Origin: Falciphora oryzae
Lineage: Eukaryota; Ascomycota; Sordariomycetes; Magnaporthales; Magnaporthaceae
NCBI GenBank assembly: GCA_000733355.1
Contig: JNVV01000023.1
Location: forward strand, 374,300-438,299
Length of the DNA: 64,000 bases
Reading direction: 5' to 3'
Of this stretch, positions 48,920-58,668 are shown piece after piece (position 1 is the first letter of the stretch; every line of letters begins with the position of its first letter). The notes under the pieces are model-generated. The model was not told the DNA's origin. It saw only the letters and a list, made by a program, of their open reading frames with translations, and did not search any database. A program made the translations under genes and the position numbers.

Positions 48920-49511
48920 GATGGCTGGGAAGTGGCTAGGCGAGGCGAAAAGAATCGAGTTCGAGGAGAGATCCCGAGGTCCGAAAAAAAAAAAAAACAG
49001 CAGAAGGGATTCCGGGAAGGTCTATCGGGGGCGAGTCGCAACCGAGCTGTGACGCATTCAATTCAGCAATTTGTTGATATCCGCGGCGCTGCAGGGGTCT
49101 GTCCCTTTTTTTCTGCTGCTTTTTTTTTTTTTTTTTTCATGCTTCAGATAGGCTAGCTCCATTTAGCGGGGTCCAATGGAGTTTTATCCACGCACCACCA
49201 ACAGGACGGACCCCTTTTCCATCGAGCGGCCGCTTCCGACTCCGTGTGAATTAAATGCCTCGTTTTTAGTCAATGGATTCGTCAAGCAAAATGGAAGACG
49301 GCCAGCCATTGAGGGCGGCTAGCATGCGCCATCCCCCTGCATGCACGGCAAGATCCATGGCGCCAGTCACGAGGGATAACTGTGATTCCCAAGCTAACGA
49401 ACGCCCAGCCTCGAGTATTGAGCGTGCTATCGCAAAGCCTAACATCGCCAAGGAAAAATGCAATCATGGCAGTTCGTGTCCCGTCCACACCTTATTCGTA
49501 GCGCCCCCCGC
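48920..49511. other. intergenic with poly-A/T tracts
   Basis: Upstream region of the adenylosuccinate synthetase and 3' flank of the proline-rich gene. Contains an A14-type run near 48986 and a T-tract near 49121-49138. No gene. Confidence 0.45.
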
Positions 49512-51584
49512 TCAGTCATCATCATAATCCTCCTCGCCGCCGTACGCATCCTCGTACTCCTCAATGTACTCCTGCCGCGCCTCCTCGAGCTCCTCGAGGT
49601 CGCTGCTGCTCGCGTCCGAGTCCTGCGCGGCCGCCAGCGCCTCCTCATACCTGTCGCGCGCCTCGCGCACGTCCTCGCGGTCGCCCTCTGACACGCGGTT
49701 GCCATCCGCGTCGTACGCCCCCAGCACCGCCGGCGGCAGGTCCGGATCCCGCACGTACGACAACTGGCCAACCTCGGGCTGCGGCGGCGGCTGCTCGTAG
49801 TAGTGGTGGTGGTGCACCTCGGTCGGCGGCGGGGGCGGCGCCTCGGCATAAACAGGCGCCGCTACCGGTGGGGGCGGCGGCGGGGGAGCTGCGGCGGCTT
49901 GCGCTGCCTGCGCCTCTGCTGCCTTTTTCTTCTTCTCGTCTTCCGAATCGGAGTCGTCTGTGAAAACGTCTTGTTAGTAAGTTGCACGTGCCGAACTCGG
50001 AGACGATGGCGACGCTGGTGGATCTTACGCAGTGCGTTGGCGATTAGGGCGCCGCCGATGGCGCCAGCGGCTAGACCTCCTGCGGCGCCCAGGAGCATAC
50101 CGCTGCCGCCGCTCATACCCTTCTTCGGCTCTCCCGCCGCCTTGGTGCTGGGCGCCGGCGCCGGCTGCTGGCCGTAGGGGTTCCCGCCAGGCTGCCCCGG
50201 AGATGGGCCACCAGGCGGGGGTGCTCCGTACGGCGCGGGTTGGTAAGGCGAGGCAGCAGGGGGACCTCCCGGGGCAGGGGCACCGGCAAAGTACCCAGCC
50301 GCTGCGCCGCCAGCCGGGGGCGCACCGTAGGGCGCCGGGGAGCCGTAACCGCCAGGGTAGGGAGCACCAGGAGGGGGCGAGCCGTAGCCCTGGTAAGGAG
50401 CACCATAGGGAGCGGGAGGAGCCCCGTAGGGAGCTCCCGGGTTAGGGGAGCCGTAGGCAGAGTAGGCGCCAGGGCCACTACGGATGCTGTCACCTCCTGG
50501 AGATGGAGCATAGCCTCCCGGAGAAGGAGCATAGCTGCTTGGGTTAGGAGATCCGTAGCTGCTTGGGTTGGGAGAGTCATACCCTGGGTAGCCGCCGGGG
50601 CCACCAGGACCGCCAGGGGGCTTAGAGTCGCGGGTACCGTCGCCACCTGGGGCAGGCGAGGCACCAGGGTGGCTGCCGTAGGGGACTGGCGGGGGCGCGC
50701 CGGGGGCACCAGCCGGCGGCGGCGGCGGGGGGAAGGCTGGGGCCTCCCATTGTGNNNNNNNNNNNNNNNNNNNNNNNNNNNNNNNNNNNNNNNNNNNNNN
50801 NNNNNNNNNNNNNNNNNNNNNNNNNNNNNNNNNNNNNNNNNNNNNNNNNNNNNNNNNNNNNNNNNNNNNNNNNNNNNNNNNNNNNNNNNNNNNNNNNNNN
50901 NNNNNNNNNNNNNNNNNNNNNNNNNNNNNNNNNNNNNNNNNNNNNNNNNNNNNNNNNNNNNNNNNNNNNNNNNNNNNNNNNNNNNNNNNNNNNNNNNNNN
51001 NNNNNNNNNNNNNNNNNNNNNNNNNNNNNNNNNNNNNNNNNNNNNNNNNNNNNNNNNNNNNNNNNNNNNNNNNNNNNNNNNNNNNNNNNNNNNNNNNNNN
51101 NNNNNNNNNNNNNNNNNNNNNNNNNNNNNNNNNNNNNNNNNNNNNNNNGCCCGACTGGCCCGGCGGGGGAGGGCCTCCGGGCTGGCCCGGGTACGGGCTG
51201 CCGTATGGCTGCGGCGGCTGCTGGCCGTAGGGTGCGCCGTACATTTGCTGCTGCTGCTGTTGCGGTGCGGGTGAACCGTATGGAGGAGGGGCAGGAGGGG
51301 TTGCGTCGGCTCCCTGAGAAGGGTCCACGCCGCGCGTGTCGGAGGGCTTTTTATCGGGAGCTTGAGGTGGGGGCGTGGAATTGTCAGCAAACTCTTAGCC
51401 CCCCGGCCGTGTAGGCAGGCCTGAGGCTGGGATCAAACGCACCAGGAGCCGCCTGCTGCTCCTCCTTTTTGGGCTCTTCCTTCTTTGGCTCCTCCAGCTT
51501 GGGCTCCTCTTTCTTGGGCTCTTCCTTTTTGTCAAAGAGCTTGAGGTCGTCGAACTCTTTCTGGAGCTTCTTGAAGAAAGACAT
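49512..51584 (-). CDS. Pro/Gly/Tyr-rich protein with probable WW domain (in gap) and glycine-zipper
   Basis: Three exons on the minus strand: 51584-51443, 51393-50029 (broken by N at 50755-51148) and 49957-49512; about 650 residues if the gap length is right. The N-terminus MSFFKKLQKEFDDLKLFDKK leads into Lys-Glu-Pro repeats. After a 49-nt intron comes a PYGSP/APYGQQ-rich part. The first residues after the gap are QWEAPAFPPPPPP, which is how WW domains end (Q/TW..P followed by prolines), so a WW domain probably lies in the gap. Then come many PYG/PGG/SPNPSSYGSP repeats and a glycine-zipper membrane-like helix (GMLLGAAGGLAAGAIGGALI). A third exon adds a coiled, strongly acidic tail ending in EDYDDD. 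Role unknown. Confidence 0.65.
50755..51148. other. assembly gap (394 N) inside a coding exon
   Basis: Run of 394 N flanked by GC-rich, repetitive PYG/PGQP-coding sequence. The gap length may be an estimate, so the reading frame across it is not guaranteed, although the same frame is coding on both sides. Confidence 0.95.
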
Positions 51585-53089
51585 CCCGAGCACGGGCTTC
51601 TCCGGCGGTGCGGGAGCCGAGGTGTTGCCGATTCAGTGGCCGCGATGGGGGGCTTCGATGGAGGGATGGACCGGCGCAGGCAAATTACCTAGACATGCAG
51701 TACTGACGAGCGTAAACCAAACGAGAGCAGCACAGGACGCGCAAGACCAGACGCCTTTTATCCCCAGGCAGGAAGCGGAAATCCACTCATTGTCCAACCA
51801 CGCACACGCGGCCAGGCAGGCTCGTTTGTCCCTCCTAGCGACCCCAGACCCCGACCCCCCGTAGGTTTCTCAGATAGGCAAATCCACTGCAACACCGCAC
51901 AGAGCGCCGACGGGGGCATGGAGGCCGCCCGACTGGCCGGGCCACCAGGGTCAAGCCAAATCTAAACAGATGGGCGCGGCAGATGGCCAGGCGGCGGTAC
52001 CACCCCCACTACGGCAACAGGGGTGCCGTTGTGGCCTGACATGGCACGCCTAGCCGCCCGTTTCAGTAACCTTGCTGCGTGGACTCGCGGACATGCGGGC
52101 GTTTGTCGAGCATCGCGCGCGCGAAGAAGGAGTGCAGGATGGGCGGCGACGGAGGCGTTCGTCCAGTCCGATATCTGACCCCTCCTTCTGGCCATACCCT
52201 TGGCGCAGTGGCCAAGAGGCGGATCCGCGCATGCCAGCGAATCCGCCAAGGGTTTTGGGTGGAAACATATCGGGTGTTTGCTGATGGGGATGCCATCAAA
52301 TTTGGTGTTTACGGTTATTTGTCCTCTGCCCTTCATTCCATCAACCGACACCCTGCGCCTCCTGTCTTTCGTCTCCATATTGCCGCCGACAGACGCATGT
52401 TGGCTTTTGTGCCGCGTAGAAATTGATGCAGTTTGAAGGCGATTCCATTGATTCAGGAGGTGCCCCAAGCTCCCATCTCCCCGCCGGCTGTCCCGCGGAG
52501 CACAGCTTGATGCAGCTTGGCAGCGCTGGTGAACAACCCCCTGCATTTTCCTTCCTTCCCTCCTCGTGTCTCTCAATGGCATCCGAGCATCGAGCAACGG
52601 TACCTGTCCCTAATTCGGCCTGAACGAGCCTCCTCCCTCAGATGCCAGAAAGGAAGGTCGCAGTAGTGTGTAACCTGTCAAGCTCCAGCACTCGTCATCA
52701 TCAGGCGAAAAATGTGGGCCCGACCCCAGATGCTGACGACGTCCCGCCCGAAGCTCCAACGAGGGGCGCTCCGCGGGCCGCGTGTGGCAATGACACGGCA
52801 GCCACACGTGGCGCTTCCACGACGTTCGTTCCCTTCCAAAGGCTGTAAGCACGCAGGCATGAGTCCCCGTTCGAATTCGACAGACAGGTCCTCGTCATGA
52901 TGCCGATTTATCTGTTTTTCTATCTTTTAGCAAAGGAATAGGAACTAGGAAAAAGAGGGGAAGAGCAAGGGGGAAAGAAAAGCAAGAAGAAATAATTAGG
53001 GAAAGAAAAAAGGATGTAGGGAAAAGGAAGAAATATACGAGCACACGAAGGTAGGATAAACCCAGACAGAACTGCGCATCTTGTGCCGA
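51585..53089. other. intergenic with purine-rich tract
   Basis: About 1.5 kb without a supported gene. The right part (52925-53035) is an almost pure A/G tract on the plus strand. Overlapping ORFs in 52.0-52.9 kb occur on both strands without domains. Confidence 0.4.
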
Positions 53090-53401
53090 TCAGCCCAAGA
53101 GGCCCCGGCCGGAAGTCCTGCGAGCTGAAGGCCGAGCTGCCTCTACATCGTCATCCTCCCCAAGGAAGGCCCTCCAGAATCTGGCGGCCCAGCCCGCGGC
53201 CACAGTCCAAATTGCCGTGATATCTTGGCAGAATTGTGCGTGGGCGCGGCCGCAGTTCTCTTTGAGCCGTTTCCGGAAGTGCATCCACCATTTGCCAGGG
53301 GAAAGGACGAAGAAAATGACGAAAATGACGACCGACGCTGCGTCCCCGAGGAAGTGGCCGACGCGGATCGACCAACGCTAGACCCGCCCAGTGGATGTCA
53401 T
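53090..53401 (-). pseudogene. small membrane-protein ORF with in-frame TAG at codon 8
   Basis: An ATG at 53401 reads MTSTGRV, then TAG (53380-53378), then stays open for 95 codons to TGA at 53092-53090. The part after the TAG is protein-like: VGHFLGDAASVVIFVIFFVL forms a membrane helix, followed by a basic/aromatic stretch (WWMHFRKRLKE) and an Ala/Trp-rich helix (IWTVAAGWAARFWRAF). The TAG could be a nonsense mutation, a readthrough site, or the acceptor of an intron whose upstream exon lacks an ATG; the first ATG after it (53284) would lose the membrane helix. Its upstream non-coding block is shared with the 41.5-42.2 kb locus. Family unknown. Confidence 0.4.
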
Positions 53402-53444
53402 TATGGATTGAAGATGGGGAGATCTTTGTGTCAATTGTTTGAAG

Positions 53445-53547
53445 GCAGTAGTGCTTGGTGATTTCAATCGTTCGAGCCGAAGTCGAAAGAAGGAAAAGAA
53501 TTAGATTAGGGAGATCCCCCACTGGACGTTTTGGTGTGGGCGTCAGC
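53445..53547 (-). repeat. conserved non-coding block, copy B
   Basis: About 103 bp aligning with 41985-42080. Perfect cores: CGTTCGAGCC (53469-53478) and CGTTTTGGTGTGGGCG (53527-53542). On the minus strand a GGCAG|GTACTG donor-like site (53577) precedes it, matching GGCAG|GTATGT at copy A (42153), so both blocks sit in comparable leader introns upstream of small membrane-protein ORFs. Confidence 0.7.
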
Positions 53548-53660
53548 TGCTTTTTTTTATCGGAACAAAAACAGTACCTGCCTTGGTGTTACGAAGGGTG
53601 TGGGATTAGCCCACCGCTACCTCGTAGTAAGAAAAGACTAGATGCCTTTTGATGAAGCCC

Positions 53661-53708
53661 TTTTTCCTTTCCTATTCCTTTTCCTTTTTCCTTTCCTATT
53701 CCTTTTCC
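53661..53708. repeat. 24-bp pyrimidine-rich tandem duplication
   Basis: A 24-bp unit of C/T-rich sequence (begins TTTTTCCTTTCCTATTCC) is present twice in perfect head-to-tail copies, 53661-53684 and 53685-53708. Confidence 0.85.
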
Positions 53709-53892
53709 TGTTTCGCCCCTATATCAGGGAGAGAGGAGCGGGCAGAGGCGTGCACGTGATAGGTGGGTCCGGTTCCCAGGAACGGCGGGACGTGGGGCAC
53801 CTCAATCCCCCTTCAATTCTGCGACCATCAGCACAGCAGAACATCAACCGCGATTGATGTAAAATAGCAGCCCCTGGGCGCACGGGTGCCAT

Positions 53893-55378
53893 ATGGACCC
53901 CAAAGTCATCAAAGCCTGGATCTCTGATCAGCACGTCCTATCCATAACTGCCAGGACCCTGGATCCTGTCCGCTGCTGCCTCTCGAATACGACGACCCAT
54001 CTGGATCTGACCCGGCGAAACGCCAGCGAGTCTCGTTGGCTCGTAGCAACCCCAACCGCGTCATGTCAGGCCTTCCCGACTCAACAGCCCAGCGACAAAG
54101 TCCCAAAAGAAAGCAAGGGAGGCAGCCCGAACAACAACAGCAAGGGGGATCGGTCGTGCCCGACGATGCCGATGCCGGATCTGAGGGCCCGCGGCCGCAC
54201 AGGGCGCTCCCGCGACGGCAGCCTGCACTGCAGGCGCTATCGTTATTCGCAACTCCGCTAGGCGCAAGCGACCGAGATTCTTTCACCTCCGGATCTAGAA
54301 AGCTGAACTCCCGCTCAAGTGGGCGCACGCGGCCTACGAGCCCCATCAAAAACCCTGATGATCTACGCAAGCTTGTCAAGCCCGTCTCATGGACGACCCC
54401 TGACCCACGCACGCTGAGGGAGGCAGTGAAGGCAACAGGGGACGTCCAAGGCTTGCAGCTTTTCGACGATATTCGCAAGTTAGTCCTGTCTGAGGGGTAC
54501 CTACCCCAAGAGCTAAAGAGCTTGCTCCAAGAGGAGCTGATGGTTCCGGATTCACACTTTTCGTCGCGGGATACCGTCCTGCCCATGAACCAGCAAGATA
54601 GAGATGACATCCGGAAGATCTTCCCGGACTCGGTCCTGCCGACGAGCAGATGCTGAAACTTTTCCCCCTCCGCGACGAGCTCGACGCGATTCGCGACATC
54701 GTTGCCACAACCCTCCGCTTTGTTGATAACCCGCGCTCCGAGGCAACGTGGAACGACCATGTGTATGGCCCGATCTTGCGTCTGGTCGCGTCTAGCACCC
54801 CGGGCGTCGCTGCTGAGAATATCACGCAAGCCACCATCACCAAAGCCCTGATTCCCGCCGCGCGCGGGGAGCTCGAGACTCTGACCGGCAAGATGATTGA
54901 CTATGCCCTTCTCCTCCGGCCCGAGTTGCCCCTTCTCACCCGCATCATCAACTTCGTTCATGGCTTCGACGGGCCGCAGACCTTTAATCAGTCGACGCAT
55001 GGGCCACTACGTTACGAGCCCACGGGTGTGCTGGTGGAGACAAAGGTCGACAGCCGTCGGCGTGCCGAGGCAAAGGCGCAGCTGGGCGTCTGGCTTGCCG
55101 CGTGGTTCGGCCGCGTGGCCAGCTTTGCGCCGCTGCCTCCGGCGGATGCAGAGACCCCGGCGACGCTACCATTCCTTCCCCTCTTGCTTGTTGTCTGCAA
55201 GACCTGGGAGTTGCACTTTGCGTTCGATAGAGGCGGTGAGTTCGAGGTGTGTGGACCTTTGAACATAGGCCGAACCAATACTGTCGAGGATTCGTACCGT
55301 CTACTCGCGGTCTTGCGGTTACTGGCCGGATGGGTTGCTGGAGAGTTCCGCGAATGGGTAGAGCAATGTGTTGCGTAG
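53893..55378 (+). pseudogene. PD-(D/E)XK nuclease-like protein, two apparent frameshifts
   Basis: Three successive frames together read as one fungal PD-(D/E)XK-like protein. Frame 1 starts at 53893 (MDPKVIKAWISDQHVLSI). Around 53935-53960 coding quality moves to a second frame (QDPGSCPLLPLEYDDPSGSD, then AKRQRVSL and PKRKQGRQPEQQQQG) ending at TGA 54654-54656. Around 54625-54650 it moves to a third (PADEQMLKLFPLRDELDAIR) that runs to TAG at 55376-55378. The third frame holds the nuclease core: EPTGVLVETKVD with the E-x-K pair (Glu codon 55037), and LGVWLAAWFGR. Each change is a one-base shift with no plausible intron. Either the gene is decaying or the assembly has small indels. Natural substrate unknown; such proteins are numerous and variable in Pezizomycotina. 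Confidence 0.6.
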
Positions 55379-55947
55379 TAGCACGACCTGCATCCCGACG
55401 ATGCAAACCACCGATGATACCACATTTTCCCATCAGGGCTAGAGGGAGATATGTGAACGCTGGTGGTTGTGAAAAGGGGCCAATAGGAGGGCTGGATGAG
55501 GCTCGGAGAATAGTTGGCCGAGGATCACATCCAGTTTTGTCGGCTATGCAGCTTCCTGCCCACAAGAATCCATGGTTGGCACGCAAGCTCGACGGCAAGG
55601 GTTGCATCGGCAGATGCTACATCATCTTCGGACGACACCTCACCGGATTAACTGCCACACCTACAAACCTTTTACTCGCACCAGCTGTGCAGAAAGTGAC
55701 GGGTGCATCGGGGTGGTGCCGCTCGTTTATACGGACAAGAAAGGCTATTTTCTACTGATGACTACTTGGCATGCCGCGCAGTATCCCCTGGTACCTGTGG
55801 GGGTTGAAATATCAGCCGTCCACACCATTCCATTGGAACATGTTGCTCCTCTTCGTCGCTGGCCACACCCAGCCCGAGTCTCTGGCCAACTGTCTGCTGG
55901 TGATCACATCGAAGACTTGGAGACAATCTAGCACAGAAGCGAGAAGA
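55379..55947. other. intergenic
   Basis: Between the nuclease-like gene and the hydroxylase. The hydroxylase frame is open from 55771 but without ATG until 55948. No other gene seen. Confidence 0.4.
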
Positions 55948-57066
55948 ATGCACCGCGCTACTAGCACAATGGCTAAAAAATTTACCATGCCACGACAAGG
56001 ACAGCCGTCCAAGGCCCTTTGGGTGTTGTCATTACCCCCTTCTGGCCGGCTGGCCCTTGATAAGCTGCTCGGTGGCCTGGGTGCTATCGTTGCGCTCTTT
56101 TCCTGTCTAGTTTCCGTGGCGTACCTCATTCGATCGTCGGCCGTGGCGCCTATCCTCTCCTTCATCCCACACTTTCCCACCCCCAACATCTCCATCGCCG
56201 CACTTTCGGTCAACCCCAACAAAACAAGTCTGAGCCAGCCAGCCGCGTCGTCCATCACCGGAGCCGAGGACGCCACCACCCCCTTCGTCTGCGACGACTC
56301 TCACGCCTACCGTGTCGAGATCGTCTCTGCCTCCCCCCTCGTCATCTACATCCACAACTTCGTGTCCCCATACGAAGCAGCCGCTCTCGTACGTGCCGGC
56401 GAGCCCCTTCTAGCCCCTTCGCGCGTGGACCATCCAAGCGGCGCCGCAAACAGCTACCGGCAGGTGACGGCGCACCGCACCTCGACGTCGGCGGGCCTGC
56501 CCCGCGACGACCCAGCTGTGGTATGCGTGCTGCGCCGAGCCCAGCGCATGATGGGCGCAGGCATGTTCCGCGACGGCTGGGACGACATCGGCCCGCCGCA
56601 GCTGGTGCGGTACACCAAGGGCCAAAGGTTCAACCTACACAGCGACTGGTGGAGCGTGCCACGCGCGGCCGCGGACGGATCCGGCAGGGGGTGGAACCGT
56701 TTCGCGAGCTTCTTTGTGGGTCTGCAGGACAACTGCACTGGAGGGGAGACGTACTTCCCATTTATCGAGCCGCCTGTCACGCCGGGGCTGGGCGGCAGGC
56801 GTGGCGGCGCCGGTAGAGGTGAGGGTGAGGGTGTACTGGAGACTGAGGAACAGGAAATGATGCGGCGATGGGCGGGCAAGGAGCCGGTCTGGAGAAGACA
56901 CCCCAAGGGCGGGGTGGCGTTCCGGCCGGTGGCTGGCAATGCCGTCTTCTGGGTGAACTTGCACGCCAACGGAACGGGGGACGCCAGGACAAAGCACGCC
57001 GGGCTTCCCATCGGCGAGGGACTGAAGACGGCCATGAATATCTGGCCGAGGCAATACTATCTCTAG
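55948..57066 (+). CDS. membrane-anchored prolyl 4-hydroxylase-like 2OG-Fe(II) dioxygenase
   Basis: Single exon, 372 residues from ATG 55948 (MHRATSTMAKK; next ATG at 55969). One N-terminal membrane anchor (LLGGLGAIVALFSCLVSVAY) suggests an ER type II protein. The catalytic jelly-roll is C-terminal: LVRYTKGQRFNLHSDWW gives the iron ligands H231 and D233, NRFASFFVGLQDNCTGGETY the core strand, and TKHAGLPIGEGLKTAMNIW the distal His (H350) and the 2-oxoglutarate-binding Lys (K360). This is the P4H-alpha pattern (iron, ascorbate, 2-oxoglutarate). All three metal ligands and the Lys are intact, so it should be active; the proline-containing target is not evident. An Arg/Gly/Glu-rich insert lies between the two halves of the fold. 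Confidence 0.9.
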   Translation: MHRATSTMAKKFTMPRQGQPSKALWVLSLPPSGRLALDKLLGGLGAIVALFSCLVSVAYLIRSSAVAPILSFIPHFPTPNISIAALSVNPNKTSLSQPAASSITGAEDATTPFVCDDSHAYRVEIVSASPLVIYIHNFVSPYEAAALVRAGEPLLAPSRVDHPSGAANSYRQVTAHRTSTSAGLPRDDPAVVCVLRRAQRMMGAGMFRDGWDDIGPPQLVRYTKGQRFNLHSDWWSVPRAAADGSGRGWNRFASFFVGLQDNCTGGETYFPFIEPPVTPGLGGRRGGAGRGEGEGVLETEEQEMMRRWAGKEPVWRRHPKGGVAFRPVAGNAVFWVNLHANGTGDARTKHAGLPIGEGLKTAMNIWPRQYYL

Positions 57067-57599
57067 ATACGACTTCTTAGTTCCTAGCAGACAATCTGAG
57101 GGCAGAAAGAGCAGGGCCAGGGCACTAACTACCAGCTGAATGCTTTAATTCGCCTGCGACGGATTGCAACGGATGGTGGCCACGTTCATCAGGCGCGCCC
57201 TCGCATCTAGACTGTGGTGGTGCCTCGACTGTGATCATGTGTCTCGACTCCCTAAATGGTCCATGCTGCCGACATGCTCAGGCTAGGCAGACTGAACTAA
57301 GCGGAGGTTAACGTTTCATGAGTAGCCCCGGTGGAAGACCCTGGTGGAAAAACAGTAATGGAAAGCGTTAAGTAAAAAGTTGGAGACAGGACGTCTGGAA
57401 ACTACGAAGCAATTAACTAAAAGAAAGAAAATGAACGTGGAAAAAGGAAAGAAACTAGGGTAAAATGGGGGGCTGGGGAAAAAAATGAGAAATTGGGAAA
57501 AGAAAGGAAGGACAGTAAATTATAGGATATTCAACAAGCACAGAAACAAAGAAGCGAATATTGTAATTTTGACAATATAACGCCGCAAAATGCAAATAA
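57067..57599. other. intergenic, purine-rich
   Basis: Region between two convergent genes; the part 57350-57520 is strongly A/G-rich on the plus strand, like 52925-53035. No gene. Confidence 0.45.
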
Positions 57600-58391
57600 T
57601 CAGCGTCGATCCTGGCTCAGTTCTGGTGTCCGCCGCTCCACCTCTGAAACCAGGTCCATTCGACCGTCCACATCCGCGAGGGCCAGCTTTGCCATGCCGA
57701 CACGTGTTACTCCCTCGCAGTCCCAGCAAATATTCCCAGTGCGCTTGAGGAGCAACAGGACATCGTTGGTGCAAGAGTCTATTGCCAACAGAAGCCAGAT
57801 CGCAATAACAAAAACCAGCCCGACCTTTACCTTGGACTCCGGGTTGAAAATCCCAGTCTTCGCCATGACAAAAACCAGCACCCACGACGAGAGCATGGCA
57901 GCAAATATAATCGGGGGGCAGCACAGGCACTCCTCTATCGAGCGAAGGTTTGTGTGGTCCCCGTCGGGCAAGGGGAGTTTACCGGGCTTTAGTGTATGCC
58001 TCGGGCGACCCGACTCGATGTCCCGATGCTGGGGTTCGAGGCCGCGGGGGTTGATTTTGTCGGGACAGGTGCAGGGGGCTCTTCTACGCATGCGGTCGAG
58101 CTGGGTGGGCGTCAACCGGTACTTTTGCTGCACGCGAGCTTGTGGATGATCAACATTGCCGCGATCTTGAGCGTTTGTCTGGGTCGCCGCGTGCACGATG
58201 CCGGCCGGGCTCGAGCGAGCCTCCTTGGGGTTTGGTTGGGGGACGTTGGTCGCGGTGGGACCAAGGCACTTGCAAGCACAAGCGTGTTCGGCATGCTGGA
58301 CATAAGGCTCAGACTCCCTAGAGAATCCAACCCGAAGTTTCACTTCTATCACCGAAGTCGTCGGCCGACCCGTCGCTGGGGATAGAACCAT
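57600..58391 (-). CDS. predicted membrane protein, 263 aa, unknown function
   Basis: Single exon from ATG 58391 (MVLSPATGRPTTSVIEVKLR); the frame is open further upstream to 58610 but without ATG. A soluble Pro/Arg-rich N-terminal half contains Cys patches (HACACKCLG, APCTCPDK, ECLCCPP). It is followed by two hydrophobic segments (IIFAAMLSSWVLVFVMAKTG and VGLVFVIAIWLLLAIDSC) with a short Glu/Lys loop between, then a charged C-terminus. The layout resembles many small fungal two-helix membrane proteins with no assigned role. It ends 278 bp before the left end of the Fot1-like transposon, in the sense that its ATG side faces the element. Confidence 0.55.
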   Translation of the reverse strand: MVLSPATGRPTTSVIEVKLRVGFSRESEPYVQHAEHACACKCLGPTATNVPQPNPKEARSSPAGIVHAATQTNAQDRGNVDHPQARVQQKYRLTPTQLDRMRRRAPCTCPDKINPRGLEPQHRDIESGRPRHTLKPGKLPLPDGDHTNLRSIEECLCCPPIIFAAMLSSWVLVFVMAKTGIFNPESKVKVGLVFVIAIWLLLAIDSCTNDVLLLLKRTGNICWDCEGVTRVGMAKLALADVDGRMDLVSEVERRTPELSQDRR

Positions 58392-58668
58392 TGTGTGTGG
58401 CGGCGAGGTGTGTTTGCTAGGCGGCGAGGCTGGCTTGGCTGTGATTTCTCGACGCCCGACGCCGGGGAGCTTGTGCCGGGAGACGAGGTTTGGCTCGCTG
58501 GGTAATGAATGGTAGGCCTGGGAACTTGAAGAGCCGGGTGCGAGAGAGTGAGAGGCAGTATTTATTTGTAGATTCGGCAAAAAGGAATGGAGAAAGCCGG
58601 AAAAAGTCAAAAGTCGATGTATGACGCCAACGAAGTTGCACTGATGTAATATGGTTTGGAGTGTGGTA

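Noticed and set aside
53909..55000. 363-codon minus-strand frame over the nuclease-like gene
   Set aside because: Tempting because it is uninterrupted where the sense gene is broken, but it has no domain, and the sense frames carry the E-x-K motif and protein-like composition.
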